DNA of 64,000 bases from Plantago major (GCA_026545765.1 JAIFAC010000143.1:101081-165080); one strand, 5' to 3'; positions 9,749 through 22,482 are shown, numbered from the stretch's first letter. A program made the numbers and translations. The notes: generated from the sequence alone by a model not told the origin.

Positions 9749-12237
9749 ATGTCTTTAAGTGACGCTCCAATTCTCAAGCCAGAGAATTATGACAAATGGA
9801 AGAACAACATGATGCTCCACCTAGAAGCCACTGCTCAAGATGAAATGATCGAAGTAATAAAGAATGGCCCCATAGTCATTCAACAACTCAAGCAGGTCAT
9901 GGAGGTTTCTAATGGTAGAGACAGAGTTCCCACTGATGAAGAACCAAGTGGTGGTTCCTCACAAACAGGTGCTTCAACCAGTGGAGGACCTACTAGTCAA
10001 GTTATTTACGAGCCATAGTCCAGAGAGCTCTGGACATCGGAAGATGCCAAGAGAAATTGACTGGATGGTCAGGCTCGCAATATCATCATACGTTCCACTC
10101 CAGAGCACATACAGTGTAAACTGTGGGTAAAACGAAGCGAAGTGGCCTCAACCGATTGAGGAAATCAGTGCAAGACCGAGAAAACAAAGGAAAATAAGTT
10201 CGAAGTTTTGAAGCTCAAATTCCAAAAATTTAAACAAGGTCCCACAGAGACTCTTGAAGAACTAGATTTCCGGTTCACAACTTTGATGAGTGAAATGGCT
10301 GCACTTGGTGAAAGTGAGAGATACTCTAACTCTGAAAAGGTGAAGACTATCGTGAGAAGCTTGAGTCAAAACTGGGAACACACTCAGTATTTTTATTTCA
10401 ACCAAGGAATGCCAAATATCACTCCAGTAGAATTCTTTTCCCACTTAGCTACTGTCAACTATGAAACTACTCAGAGAGAACAAACAATTGCTGCGAAAGT
10501 TCACAATGTTGATTTAGTAACACAAGGTACTTCTGAAAAGAAGGATACCAAGGAAATGACTGAGGAAGATGCTCTTTCTGTAAAGCAAATGAGAAAATAT
10601 GTCAGTCGGGAGATTGAGAGAAGAAAAGCCAAAGAGAAGCTGAAAAAGCATCTAGGCTCAAATTATCACCAAAACAAAAATATGCAGCTGTCAAGCTCGG
10701 TGAACAAGCCGACTCAGCAAGCATCTAGTACCGAGGAAGTAGAAATCGGAAACGATATCTGTTTCTATTGTCAGAAACCTGGTCATTTTAAAAGAGATTG
10801 CCCAGTTTTCAATAAGCTAAAGACAGGTGACAAGAAAGATAGGAGAAACTTCAAGAGAGGTCAGAGAGCTATGCTCACTGAAGAAAGGAAAAAGATTCAA
10901 ATCCAACGGGATGCTCTTGATATTGAGTCAGAATCTGAGGAAGAAGACTCAGATGATACCAAATTATTCTCCAGAATTATGTGGCATCACTCATGAATTA
11001 GTTGATTTTGGTCAAAAGAAAAGGGAATTATGCGGGGTTGCTGAGGAGATCTATCCAGATTGCTCCAACATTGAGCCCTGCCTAATGGCAGACGAGGTAA
11101 CCAACATCTCTCAATTCATAAATTATGAGAGTGATGACGAAGAAATCAGAGATTCAGAATATTTCAGAAGAGAATTTGATCTCTACAAAAGAGAATTTCA
11201 AATGATCCGAGCTAGAGCCGACATTCTTGGAGAAGAAAAGAATTCTCTTGAGAACGAAAATTCACAATTACTCAAGATATCTGAGAAAAAGGATGTTGAA
11301 AATGCATTTCACAAAGCACAGATATCTGAAACAGAGAAGTTACATAGAAAGACAATGGATATACTCCAAAGGGAAAATAAAGATCCTCTTTCTGAAAATG
11401 AGGAACTCAAGAAGAAAGAACTATATTTTCAATCTTATGCCAAAGCTTGTGACACTCTTACTGAAGTACACTCTAATCTAAGAGATCCGTCAGAAAAGGG
11501 AGGACTTGGGCTGGACACACAAGTAAATAGTGATACCACTCTGAATAAGAGTGACCAAAGAATAACATTTGTTAGTGTTCAGCAAGATGGTTCCCAAATA
11601 ACATATAGCATTGGTCAGAAAGCTAAGGTTGTTGACAAAGGAAAGGCAGTTGCGACCAAACATTTTTGGGAAAAACTGTTGGGAATGTTTCTGTAATCAC
11701 CCACAATGCTATGTCTCTCAGAAAGGAAAAATTGCAGGAGTAGGCAAATTTTCCAACACCATGTTTTCTGGAAAGAAAGACGTTCCAGAGACTAGCAAAG
11801 CTGCTGAGAAGAGAACTCATACAGCACCAGGTGCTCGAAATGGCATTGGCTATAAAGCCATCGGGAAACAACTCGCTCGTGAGTATAAACAAGAGCAAGA
11901 ACGATGGATGAATGCTAGGATTGCGCATAGCAATCATCAGAAGTGGAAGAAAGAACAGGTTACGACCACTCTAAATGCCAGGGCTAGAAGAAGTTTGGCA
12001 AGGAAAGCTAAGTTTGCTGAAAAGCAGACTCAGCAATCTGACAGGTATCTGAAAGCACCACGAGGAGCACCAAGGAACACACCAAGAAGGAAAATAGCTT
12101 TAAATGATAATGATACCAATCATTTACCTAAAATTCCTCCTTATGATCAAGACAAAAGAATATCCCAAGGAAGTTCATTCAGAAATGGATTCCTACAGGG
12201 AGATTCTTTAGTCCAGAAGGTTCCATTGTTGGAATAA
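9749..12237 (+). pseudogene. gag: gag of element B (nucleocapsid with CCHC knuckle and coiled coil)
   Basis: Start ATG at 9749 (MSLSDAPILKPENYDKWKNN); copy C starts with the same peptide. The N-terminal capsid-like domain continues, after stops at 10016 and about 10058, through FKQGPTETLEELDFRFTTLM and TVNYETTQREQ (UBN2/gag-polypeptide type). One zinc knuckle CFYCQKPGHFKRDC lies at 10760-10801 (CX2CX4HX4C). A long charged coiled coil follows (about 11120-11440), then a very basic tail rich in Arg/Lys (about 11760-12110), typical of Sirevirus gag. A frameshift near 11660 separates coil and tail. The frame ends in TAA at 12235, and protease follows in another frame. Gag would form the particle shell and bind genomic RNA. 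Confidence 0.87.
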
Positions 12238-12269
12238 GAGCCTAACTCCTTGTTTCCTGTTTTGTGCAG

Positions 12270-13240
12270 AACACTTTGAGGAAGAACCCGAAGTGGCATT
12301 TTGATAGTGGATGTGGGAAGCACATGAGATGAGACAAAGCAAATCTGATTAACTACAGAAAATGCGATAATGGACCAATTATTAGATTTGCTGGAGGAGA
12401 TGAAAATTCAACCATAGGATTTGGCAATCTGAAGTTTGGATCCCTTACAATCTCTGAAGTACTACATGTAAAGGGATTGAAATATAATCTCCTAAGCATG
12501 AGTCAATTAGTAGACAAAGTGTACACTATCAAGATCAAGTCAAAACTATGCAAAGTAATTGACAATGAGTCAAAGCAGACAGTCTTGGTTGCTAGGCGAA
12601 AAGGAAATCTTTATGTTGACCGATCATCTGCCACAACTGAAGAATGTCTCATGGTGAGTCAATCTGGCCACACTGAAGAAAACTGGCTATGGCATAAAAG
12701 AATGAGTCACTTGAATTTCAAAACTCTGAACAAGCTAGCCAAGAAAGAATTGGTGGTTGGTTTACCCAAAATGGTATGTAGAAAAGATGGTATATGCTCA
12801 GCTTGCATAATGGGAAAACAATCTAAAATATATTTCAAGTCTAAAACTAGACACTCCAGTGAAAGGCCACTGCAAATGTTACATATGGATCTTCTTGAAT
12901 CCTTTATAACTAGCTATGCATGAAAGAAGTATGGTCTGGTTGTTGTTGATGATTACTCAAGATTCACTTGGGTTGTATTTCTCAAAAAAAAATCTGATGC
13001 AAGGGTTGAAATACCCAACTTGTCAATAAGCTTGAAGTCATGAATAATGACAAGGTATCTCAGAATCGTAATGCACTATGGTACTAAGTTTGTGAACCAG
13101 TACATAAAAGAGTTTTGTACCTGCAAAGGTATACAACATCAACTATCTTCCATAAGGACACCACAACAAAATGGTGTTGCTGAAAGGAAGAATAGGACCC
13201 TAAAAGAAGGTGAAGAACAATGCTTCGACATCAAATAAGT
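12270..13240 (+). pseudogene. pol: pol part 1 of element B: protease and integrase
   Basis: The aspartic protease active site is HFDSGCGKHM (D at 12303). A TGA follows where a TGD motif is usual. GAG-pre-integrase/zinc domain: HKRMSHLNF, then CSACIMGKQ (HHCC, about 12690-12830). The integrase core starts LHMDLLES (first Asp, about 12883-12907), is broken by TGA at 12921, resumes with VVDDYSRFTWVVFLKKK (second Asp) and ends PQQNGVAERKNRTLKE (catalytic Glu, about 13160-13210). Integrase inserts the cDNA into the host chromosome. A stop and shifts near 12921 and 13020 break it. Confidence 0.87.
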
Positions 13241-13962
13241 GAAATCTATTGGGTTGAAGTCATAACACAAACGCTATACTCAAAATAGATGTTTGATTAA
13301 CAAACACCATGACAAAACTCCTTATGAGCTTTTGATTGGTAGACCCCCTAGTATCAAACATCTATAAGGATGTTTGGTTGTAGATGTTTTGTTCTTAACA
13401 ATGGAAAAGAATACTTGAGAACATTTTAACCAAAAGCAGATGAAGGAGTATTTCTTGGTTATTCTCAATAGCTGCTTGCAGAATCTACAACAAAAGAATG
13501 CAAAAGATTGAAGAATCTGTTCATGTAGTCTTCTACGAAGGAAACAAGAAAGTACCATTGAATGAAGAACTCTCAGATAGGTTCGAAGAGCTGATGATTA
13601 AAGATTCTGAAGAAGAATCCTCAAAAGGAAACAATTCTATCATTCACTTAGAGGATGAATCTGACGATGAAAAGCAACCATTGCTTAGTAACAACCAGAT
13701 GACTCTAAGACATGATGAAGAATTTCCTATGAGAATTCCAGGAATGGAACAGGTTACTGAGAACCTTCATCATGAAGAGGTTTCTGAGAATGAGATTGCT
13801 GAAAATCAAATTCCAGATATCTCTAACACTGAAAAAGTGTCAGATATCCATGGCATTTTCCATGTGTCAGATATCTCTGATACTGCATAAGTATCCTATC
13901 AAAATCATATTGATTCACGTTCAGATCAAAATGATATTGATCCTACTAGTTCAAAACCCATT
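13241..13962 (+). pseudogene. pol: pol part 2 of element B: integrase C-terminus and linker to RT
   Basis: Degraded remains of the integrase C-terminal region are seen in mixed frames (NKHHDKTPYELLIGRPPSIKHL-like, then RIYNKRMQKIEESVHVVFYEG). An acidic linker at 13498-13890 contains repeated SDI-type peptides encoded by CAGATATC words. The linker joins integrase to RT in the polyprotein and is normally poorly conserved. Copy C has the same linker at 41330-41897 in a longer open frame. Confidence 0.75.
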
Positions 13963-14711
13963 ATGAAATGGATAAGAAATCATCCTGCCAAAGATGTGAT
14001 CGGTCCTTTAGACCAAGGAGTTATAACTAGGAGAGCAATTGCTGACTCTCTTTATGGATGTTTCATCTCAAATATTGAACCTAAAACTATAGAAGAAGCA
14101 TTGAAGGATCAAGATTGGATCTCTAGAATGCAAGATGAGTTGGATCAATTTGAGAGAAACAAAGTCTGGAAACTGGTTCCATTTGTTGACGGAATATCTG
14201 TAATTGGAACCAAGTGGGTTTTCAGAAATAAAATGAATGAGTCTGGTGAAATAACCAGAAACAAAGCAAGGTTGGCTGCCAAGGGATTCACCCAGACAAA
14301 AGGACTAGATTTTGACGAGTCATATGCTCCAGTTGCAAGATTGGACGCAATTAGACTATTTCTAGCCTTTGCAGCTCATAATGACTTTAAAGTTTATCAA
14401 ATGGATGTTAAATGTGCATTCCTAAACGGTGAACTTGCTAAAGAAGTCTATGTTGAACAACCACCAGGCTTTGAGGTTTCCATAGAAAGTAGAATGATTT
14501 ATAAGCTTCAGAAAGCTCTGTATGGACTGAAACAGGCACCGAGAGCATGATATGATACTTTAGCCAAATACTTGCTGGAAAGTGGCTTCAAGAACGGAGA
14601 CGTTGATAAAACACTCTTTACTTTGAACCATGAAGGGAAACTACTTTTAGTCTAAGTATATGTTGATGACATTATATTTGGATCTAAAGACAATCAACTT
14701 TGTGAAGACTC
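13963..14711 (+). pseudogene. pol: pol part 3 of element B: Ty1/copia reverse transcriptase
   Basis: It carries the RVT_2 family domain: [47 protein letters not shown], then [12 protein letters not shown] (motif A Asp) and YGLKQAPRA. The polymerase motif YVDDIIFGS is at 14658-14684. In-frame stops lie at 14548 (after APRA, where the family has W) and 14653 (just before YVDD), plus a frameshift near 14707. RT copies genomic RNA into DNA in the particle. Confidence 0.92.
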
Positions 14712-15617
14712 ATGAAAAGTAAATTTGAGATGAGCAGGATGGGAGAATTAAACTACTTCCTAGGATTGCAAGTCAAGCAACTTAATGATGGAATATTCAT
14801 TTGTCAAATAAAGTATACAAAGGACATGCTCAACAAGTTTAATCTAAATCCTTCTGAAAAGAATGCTAAGATACCTATGAGCATTGGAACCAAAATGACC
14901 TATATGAAATCTGACAAGATTATTGAAGAACACAAGTATAGGAAATTGATTGGGTCTCTACTGTACCTCACTGCAAGTAGACCTGATATTCAATACGCAG
15001 TAGGAGTGTGTGCTATATTTCATACAAATCCAATGCAATCACACTACAACATTGCTATGAAAATATTAAGGTATGTAAAGGGTACTGTAGAAGTTGGATT
15101 GTGGTATCCAAAAGACAGTGGATTGAGTTTAGTTGGCTATTCTGATGCTGACTATGCTGGATCATTGCTTGATAGAAAAAGCACCTTAGGAACTTGTCAA
15201 TTTCTTGGTGCCAGATTAATATCATGGTTCAGCAAGAAACAAAACTCAATTGCCACATCTACCACAGAGGTCAATATATTGTCCGGGTGTTGTGCTTCAT
15301 AGATATTGTGGATACAACAACAACTCAGAGACTATGAGGTCAATGAAGAGAAAACTCCAATTTTCTGTGACAACACAAGTGCTATTGCCATAACTCAGAA
15401 TCCTAAGTTTCATGCAAGAACAAAGCACATTGATGTTAGACACCACTTCATTAGAGACCATGTTGAAAAAGGCAATATAGAGATACTCAAGATTGGTACT
15501 GAAGACCAACTTGCAGATATCTTTACAAAGCCTTTGCAGGAAAGCAGGTTCTTAACCTTGAGACATAGTCTTGGGTTAATGGAGTTACCAAAGGAACTGA
15601 AAAGTTTTAATCTCTAA
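14712..15617 (+). pseudogene. pol: pol part 4 of element B: RT thumb and RNase H
   Basis: Starts with the conserved MGELNYFLGLQ block, then YLTASRPDIQYAVGVCA and the RNase H core YSDADYAGSLLDRKSTLGTCQFLG. One stop at 15300 falls after GCCAS. The rest, FCDNTSAIAITQNPKFHARTKHIDVRHHF and ADIFTKPL, is open to TAA at 15615. Apart from that stop the domain looks intact. Confidence 0.92.
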
Positions 15618-16556
15618 GATGAGGATTCAGAAAGGAGAAAGATATCTGGATCAGGCCTCTAGATATTCAAAAAAAAAAAAAAAAAAGGGGTATCTGATAC
15701 GGGAACTCATATACTATAAGAAGCTAAGAATGTGAGTGAGACAGGAACTCAGTATGATTAAGAAGGGAAAAAGGAGAGATAAGATATCTGGAACAGGAAT
15801 CCAGAATATCAAAGGCAAAAGGTGAAACACTTAGCAAATAAGTATCTGAGATGGGTACTCAGATATCAAAAGTTAAAGGGTAAAATGACTATTTGAAGAA
15901 TTCTGAGACAGGTACTAAGATATCTAGATCACTCAGTGAGGGGGAACACAAAAGAGAATAGTACAACTGTCTGCAGTCAACTACTCTCTTGAAATTTGTG
16001 TTATTTCTATCTTTGTGTAAAACATGAACATATACTGAGTGTGAGATAGACTCAGATACAAAAATTGTCCCTTAGTCACACAGAAGAAATGTGATTCAGA
16101 TAGCTAATCGCCAAAATTCATTAATTGGGCACAATCACATGGGTTGATTGTGATCATTGCTGAAAAAGCAATCCCAACCATTGATGAAATGGGCGTTCCA
16201 TTTTAAAGGCCGAGATTAATTCTCTCAGAAAATAGTGGATCAGAAAACTCGACGCGTGGCCCACTAAGCATTTAATGTAAACCGAATTTTACGCACGCTT
16301 TTCAAGACGTATTACGATACAAATGCACAAAATTAATTTGTGTATTTTGTCTGTTGAATTACATCGCTATATATATAGGATTTTGGCAAAAGAAATCACT
16401 TTCGCTTAATCCTACATTTGCTTCGCACAAAATCGCAAAATTCTCTCAAATCTCTCGCAATTTTTTTCAAACTTCGATTCTCTTAGTTTTTCCGCAAAGA
16501 ATCACTAATTTCCTACTTTAATCTCTTCGCTTTTCAAAACTTCACTATTTAAAGAG
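15618..16556 (+). other. Non-coding spacer between pol and the 3' ORF (element B)
   Basis: No coding potential seen. An A-run (about 18 A) lies at 15669-15687. Several inverted repeats share the loop style A-C/T-R-GG-W-A: 15787-15806 (TCTGGA/TCCAGA), 15842-15862 (ATCTGAG/CTCAGAT) and weaker ones at 15692, 15732 and 15900. A purine-rich GAGTGAGGGGGAACACAAAAG block at about 15934-15954 matches the one in A. Confidence 0.7.
16367..16377 (+). promoter_or_regulatory. Putative internal TATA box upstream of the 3' ORF (element B)
   Basis: CTATATATATAGGATTTTGG lies about 187 bp before the ATG at 16557, the same place as in A. Confidence 0.55.
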
Positions 16557-18416
16557 ATGGCTCCAATCGTGCTTTTACTAAGAACTGGTTATTACATCCG
16601 GTATTGTCGAAAGCAAGCACCAAAGGTGGTTATAACAAACAATCGGTTGATTGAGAGTTCAACTCGATTATTGGACTTCAAATCACAGGATGATTTGGGG
16701 TGGTGCCATGATGGAGGAATAACTGGTAGCTGCAATAGAAAACCAGACTCACAGAAAGCTGGTACTTGATATGCTTGAAAAGGCACAAATCAAAGGCTTT
16801 CTATCCGCTTCTTCCCAAAGGAGTTTCTTCATCGATGTCCCGGAGTTTTACAAAACTCCACGATTATCTCCAAAGTCTCCAAGCATCGAGACAAGATCTA
16901 TCAAGACCAAAGTCCAAGGACAAGAAATCCCGCTGATAAAACAACTTTCTGTGAGCTGTTTGAACTTCAAAATCTTGGAAAGAATTTTGAAATTGACACC
17001 AAGGATGAAGATCTCCTTGAAGGTGTGAAGCAACTATACAGTGATGTGTGTGATCTTGACAAGCCAGACACACCCATCGACTTTAAGCTTGCTGACATAA
17101 GGACTAGACATTTGTTGGTCCACTGGCATGTGTCCTTCACAGATGCTTTGATGGTCTACAAGGAGGTGCTGACCAGATAAGCCAAGAATGCTGGATGATG
17201 ATGTTCTTGTTAAATCAACAAGACAAAAGGCTGGAAAACCCTTTTAATTTGTGGAAGTATGCCTTCATGAAATTTGTGAAGAAGATAAAAGGCTTTGAGC
17301 CTAAAATCGTTAAAGGCCTTGCTGAGCCAAAAGCCACAATAAGCTATGGACTGAAGATTTGCTACTTACTGGAGTGCCTTGGCATGGAGCTCAGAGAGAC
17401 GGCAGACATTGCCAACAGTAACCTGCTCTACAAATATGAGTATATAAACATGATGAAAAAGGTTACTGCATCTCAGAAAGGTTCCAAGAAACGAAAGACT
17501 GATGAGGTATCTGAAGGTTCCATTGCAACCAAGAGGCCCAGAACTTCACAAAAGATGTCTGCTGGCAAATCAGAAGGCATACCCTCTATGGATGTCAACT
17601 CTCAGATACCTGCCGCCACTGCTGATGAACTCATAAATGCAGATGAACTAATCAATGCTGCTAAGACCACTGCTGATGAACTCATCAATGCAGATGAACT
17701 AATCAATGCTGCAGAGTGCCTTGCAGATGAACTTATCAATGCTGATAAATGTAGTGAGAAACTTCAAACTCTCTCTGCAGAAGCAGCAGGGATTGTTGAT
17801 AACTCCGTTCTAGATTTTGATGACGAATTGGAAAAGGAGGAGAAGATCCAAGCCCCCAAGGTTACTAAAAAAGTAACCAAGGCCAAGGGACAGAGGACCA
17901 AAAGGTCCAAGGTTGCTGAGAAAGCAACTAGCTCAAAGGTTGCTGAGCAAGCACCTATAGCAAAGGTTGCTGGTGCCAACACACCATCAGGGAAAGTCAC
18001 GTATAAACAAGTTCAAGAAGCCCTGATGAGTGGTGACGTAGTGTTAGTAGACGCTGATGTCAACACCACACTTAAAAATCTGGAAGAGCACTCAAATGCT
18101 CAAACTTCTGCTTCCAGACAACCACAACCACAACGGCCACAAGTGGTTGATGAAATGGTCAATGAACTCCATTTCGACATACCAGCAATGCAATATGCTG
18201 AAGAAAATCCTGCAAATGAGCAGGTTCCCCAACTCCTAGAGAGGGATCAAACTGAGACACCGCCGTAATGATCAAACAGGGGAGGCAACTGAGTTAGTCA
18301 CTCAGGAAAGGTCTGAAGTACCTGAAACTTCAAACAAAGAAGCTGAAATGGAACAACAAGACCAAGGCATAGAAGGGTCACAAGTTCTAGAGACCAATCA
18401 GCCTGACACTACTTAG

Positions 18417-19306
18417 GTAGCTAAATGGTTTAACTCTCTACTTGTGATATTTTGTGTTTATTAATCTTGTTATTTAATAAAATTTCTTTGTTACAGGCTA
18501 AATTAGAAACACAAGAACAAGAGGAAGTTGGAAAGCTTGCCTCAGAATCTGAGAAGGAGGCTTCCATAGCCTCACCACTTAAGGAACATGAGCCTGTCTC
18601 GCAGGTAGAAGAATGTTCCTTAAGATATAACATCTCAGATATATGCTTTATACATATGAATAATACTAAAGTGTTTGTTTCTAATAGGCTCCAACTGAGA
18701 AGAAAAATGATGAGGCTGAGAAGCCTAACTCGTCAGAGAATCAACCAGAGCCTCACAAAGTCTCTGAGGAACAAGTATCTTAGCCTTCTATTGAGGGGGT
18801 ATATATCTCAGATATCTATATTCTTCATAATAATACTCTGATCATTTTTCTAAATACTTAACACTTTCTACTCATAGGCTCAAACAGAAGTAGAAGGTCA
18901 GAATTGCCCACTCAATCCCCTCAACCAATGGAAATTGATGAGGCCACCAAACCTTCATCACTAGAGAGAATACCAGAAAATGTACAAGTTTCTGAGAGAC
19001 AAGTATCTTAGCCTCCTACTGTGGAGGTAATTGACATCTCAGATATCAAGTTATCTAAGTGTTTTCTCCTGACAAATTTCTAAGTGTTATGTTGTTTTTT
19101 AATCTTAGGTTCAAAAAGAAAGAGAGGATGCTGAGAATCAGACTTCTAAGTCTCCTCCTCACACCAAGATATCTGAGGCACCTGAAACCTCAATAGTCCA
19201 ACTTTATGAGCCTGTTGCAGTTGCACAGGTAACACAGATACTTGACTACTCTAAAACCCAGATATCTACTAAAAGTTTAAAACTAACTCAAAACTATCTC
19301 TTTTAG
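18417..19306 (+). other. Five-intron, four-exon cassette inside the 3' ORF (element B)
   Basis: Introns: 18417-18496, 18605-18687, 18799-18877, 19027-19108 and 19229-19306 (78-83 bp), all GT-AG. Exons are 108, 111, 149 and 120 bp; three of the four lengths equal those of A. Four of the five downstream exons start GCT and one GTT, and all introns lie in phase 0. Introns keep CTCAGATATC-like words near the donor. Confidence 0.77.
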
Positions 19307-21143
19307 GCTCAAGCCAGTGCCTTAGTGGTCCCTGAAGATTTGAACAAGGACCTACTTCTATTCTTCAAGGCTCATACTCTGCCAAAACATCTAAAGTGTT
19401 TCAAGAAATAGCAGAAACTCAGATGCTCTGATCTGTTTGAAATCACAAGGGTCACAGATGACCCTACCAGAAGAGCAAGAGCATTTGACTTGGAGAATTA
19501 TGTGCATGTAATGTTTCCAACTGAGCAATATGCATTTGCCACGTTGATGAATAAGAACTTCATAAAGGAAGTAGCACACAAGCTCATTGAAACCTTTGAA
19601 AAGGCAGATGGTCTGACCAGAATGCAGATGGCATTCAAGCCTACTTTGCCCCAAACTCTACAATTCATACCCTCTGAGCAAGAGGAAGTTAATGGGCAAA
19701 TGGTCACTATTTGAGAAGTGATCAATCTGGTCTCTGAAGATGAAGAAGAGAAGGAGACTAATGAGAATGACTATGAAGAACATCCTTCTGACCATCACAA
19801 GGATGAGGATGATAAGAAGGATGATGATGATGCCCCTACACCAAGGAAAGGAGGGATTGCACAAGGTAATAATACCTCAGTTGCTGAAAAGCACACTGAG
19901 AGGACATCACAAAAATCCCCTCCTCCATCTCCTCAGAAATCCACCCATCCATCTTCCCAACAAAAGGACTCTACTGAACAAGTAGTTGAGCACTCTGAGG
20001 ACAACACTCAGAAAATATTGGATGCACAAGCCAGAGTTGCTCAACTCAAACAACTATTGGAGGAAGAACAACAGCTATATCTTCAATTGGAAGAGAAGAT
20101 AGTTGAATCTAAAGCAAAGCTCCAAAAGATTGAAGATCAAACAATCAAGGAAATGGAAGCTTATGCTGAAATGAAAGAACTCCAGCTTGCTGTTCAGGCA
20201 ATTGCTGAGGAATTAGATACAGAGCAAGTATCTGGAGACAAGCATGATGCTAAGGCTGCATTACCAAAAGATGTACCATCCTCCTCACTGAAAGGAAAGA
20301 AGCCCATCTCTGAGATGGTTGCTGGACTAGAAAACATTGATGAAAATGTCCAAGAGGATGAAGATCACCGGGCTGATGACTAAGATGATGAAGAAGACAA
20401 GGCATTGGCAGAACACCGCAATGAACACTTAGCGGTTTCTCATTTGAAAAGGAAGTTGATTGCCCCTGAAATATTCAGCAAGCTGCAAAATGTCAACTCC
20501 AATGAATACTTGAACAGATATAAAGTACTGGTTAAATTGAAAAAGAAGTTGTCTTCTCAAGATAAAGCTGCAATTGCATCAGTCCCTGCAGAAATGAAGA
20601 CATTCACTGAGCTCATCACTCTGAGAACAACCAGTCTGGTCGTTGCTCAAAAAGACCTAGGCATGGTTAGGGATGATGACCAAAACTTAGCTGCAAAAGC
20701 CTTTGAAGAGGCTAGCTATGCTGCTGGAAAAGCAGATGCTATTCAAGACCCACTGGTAGAGCTCACTGATAAGGAAACCGGTCTTATCAAACAAAATCAG
20801 GAGCTCAAGGCTAATATGGAACAGTTGGTCACGCCATAACTATTTGCAGGGCAATTTTGACTCCCTTTCAGAATCCTTTGTGATTCTTAGTCAGTCAACA
20901 ATGACTAAGGGGGAAGGATTTCAAGGTGCTCAGAGAGGAAGAGGAAGAGGAAACAAGATAAAATCTGAACAACCACCTCTCAGAATAAATGAGCCCTCCT
21001 CCAGTCCGACTGCTCTACAGATAGTGGCCACCACTCAGCAACTTCCTGAAAAAGGAATGACAACAAGGGCCAGGGCACAGAAACCTCCAAGGAGTACCAA
21101 TGCTCCAAGGAGAAGATAAGTAAGAGGGATTGATGAGTCTTCT

Positions 21144-21222
21144 GAAGAAGAAGAAGAAGAAGAAGAAGAAGAAGAAGAAGAAGAAGAAGAAGAAGAAGAA
21201 GAAGAAGAAGGAGGAGGAGGAG
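21144..21222 (+). repeat. GAA trinucleotide expansion with GAG tail, in frame in the 3' ORF
   Basis: About 22 GAA units (21144-21210) are followed by four GAG (21211-21222) and would encode poly-Glu. Element A has only six GAA at 5585-5602 and C has an interrupted short tract near 34640-34675, so the array grew in B or its parent. Confidence 0.95.
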
Positions 21223-22111
21223 GCCAAATCAAATCCCAGGGCAATGAAGAAGGCTGCAAAACTTTCACAAGAATTAATCTTGATGATGATGATGAAGAGA
21301 CTGATGAAGATGAAGCTCCTCTTCACAGAAAAAGAAAAAGGGTTGATAGCCTATCTGAGCCCATAGCTGCAAAGCCTTTGCGCCTAAAACACCTCCGAAA
21401 TACAAAGTCAATCCAAGGTGGTTCTTCAAGCAATCCCCAAGGAAAATTCAAGACAAAGGAGGAACAGTGAGAGTCAACAAAGAAAACTTCAACTACCACT
21501 CAGCCCAAGAAGCCAAGATCGAGTATGTGAAGACCAACAAATACTCCTCTCGCCTACATGCATTAATCAAGAATGGCTATCGGATTCGAACTCAAGCACT
21601 TACCGGTAAATGAAAATTTCCGTAACCAATCCATAAACAAATTTCATGGCATGGAGAAAAGACAAGCTGCCTTGATTAATACCAACCACATCAAAGCCTC
21701 GTCGATTTTGAAGTAATGAAGAGAATAGAAGCCACTTAAAAGGACCTCTCGATGATTGTCCCTATGGGAAGCCGATGATGCATGTAATTCCCAACACCAT
21801 CGAACAGTGCACAAGAGCAAGACTTGATGTGGAACCCTATGAGTCCTTCTACATGACTGAAGATCAATACAAGGGTGACATCAGATATCTGCAGATCATA
21901 TATGAATACTTCAAGCTATCAGATATCAGAATCGAGCATGCCTGGAAATGGGGAAAGTATCTGGGTCAAACAGTTTGCCAAGAAAAATCCCACTAAAACC
22001 TACAAGGAAGTTTGTGGATTTGCCAGAAACACTGAGATGATAGTCAGGACTTTGCTCTTTGACTACTCATATGAAATCAAAATGTTTGGGGATAGGGAAT
22101 TTGCAAATTGA

Positions 22112-22465
22112 TCCATAGATCCGATTGAAGACTTGAAGACTAGTTTATTAGATGTCTACTTGGAGCTTGGTTACCCCGTTGTCCTAGTTAACTATGTATT
22201 TTGTATCTTGAATGTACTTTATTGTTCTATCATTGTAAAAGTTATATGTAAACTTTCTTTGTAACATATCTGATGAACCTACTCTCAGATATCAATCTAT
22301 AAAAATATAACTTGTCAGCAAAGATCACACCTTGTGATTTGGTTGATGTTTACTTTCTGCACTTAATTAAGATTTGAATTGAAAAGATCATAAGAAATGA
22401 TTAAGTGTTAGATTGTTCCCTCTTCCAAGTTGTAATAGGTTTTAAAGATAGTCATCGTTGACTGA
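22112..22465 (+). other. 3' untranslated region of element B
   Basis: Non-coding, homologous to 6512-6864 of A; nothing else seen. Confidence 0.6.
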
Positions 22466-22482
22466 TCAAAAAGGGGGAAATT
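22466..22482 (+). promoter_or_regulatory. Polypurine tract, element B
   Basis: TCAAAAAGGGGGAAATT lies immediately before the 3' LTR. Confidence 0.9.

Larger units (their letters stand above)
16557..22111 (+). pseudogene. Intron-containing 3' ORF of element B (env-like by position only)
   Basis: Homologue of the 3' ORF of A in the same order. The ATG at 16557 (MAPIVLLLRT in this damaged frame) is followed by the globular N-domain. The best open stretch is 17195-18268 (NPFNLWKYAFMKFVKKIKGFEP, then AADELINADELINA repeats). The intron cassette is at 18417-19306. The coiled coil is at about 20010-20220 (LEEEQQLYLQLEEKIVESKAK) in a 221-codon frame. A Glu-rich linker with a GAA expansion (21144) precedes the C-terminal domain (21775-22111, YESFYMTEDQYKGDIRYL). 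Direct repeats of the peptide ADELINADELINAA at about 17620-17740 are more numerous than in A. Role unknown; charged, coiled-coil, no membrane segment. Stops at 18266, 18414 and 20381 and shifts near 21380-21700 break it. Confidence 0.75.

Noticed and set aside
12219-12270. A complete 50-nt intron from AAG/GTTCCATT to TGTGCAG
   Set aside because: Shorter than the usual plant minimum of about 70 nt; only the acceptor-like signal is kept as a candidate.
21015-21366. Open frames on both strands over the GAA array (poly-Lys, poly-Ser, poly-Phe proteins)
   Set aside because: They are shadows of the trinucleotide repeat; the Glu-coding frame fits the 3' ORF of copies A and B.
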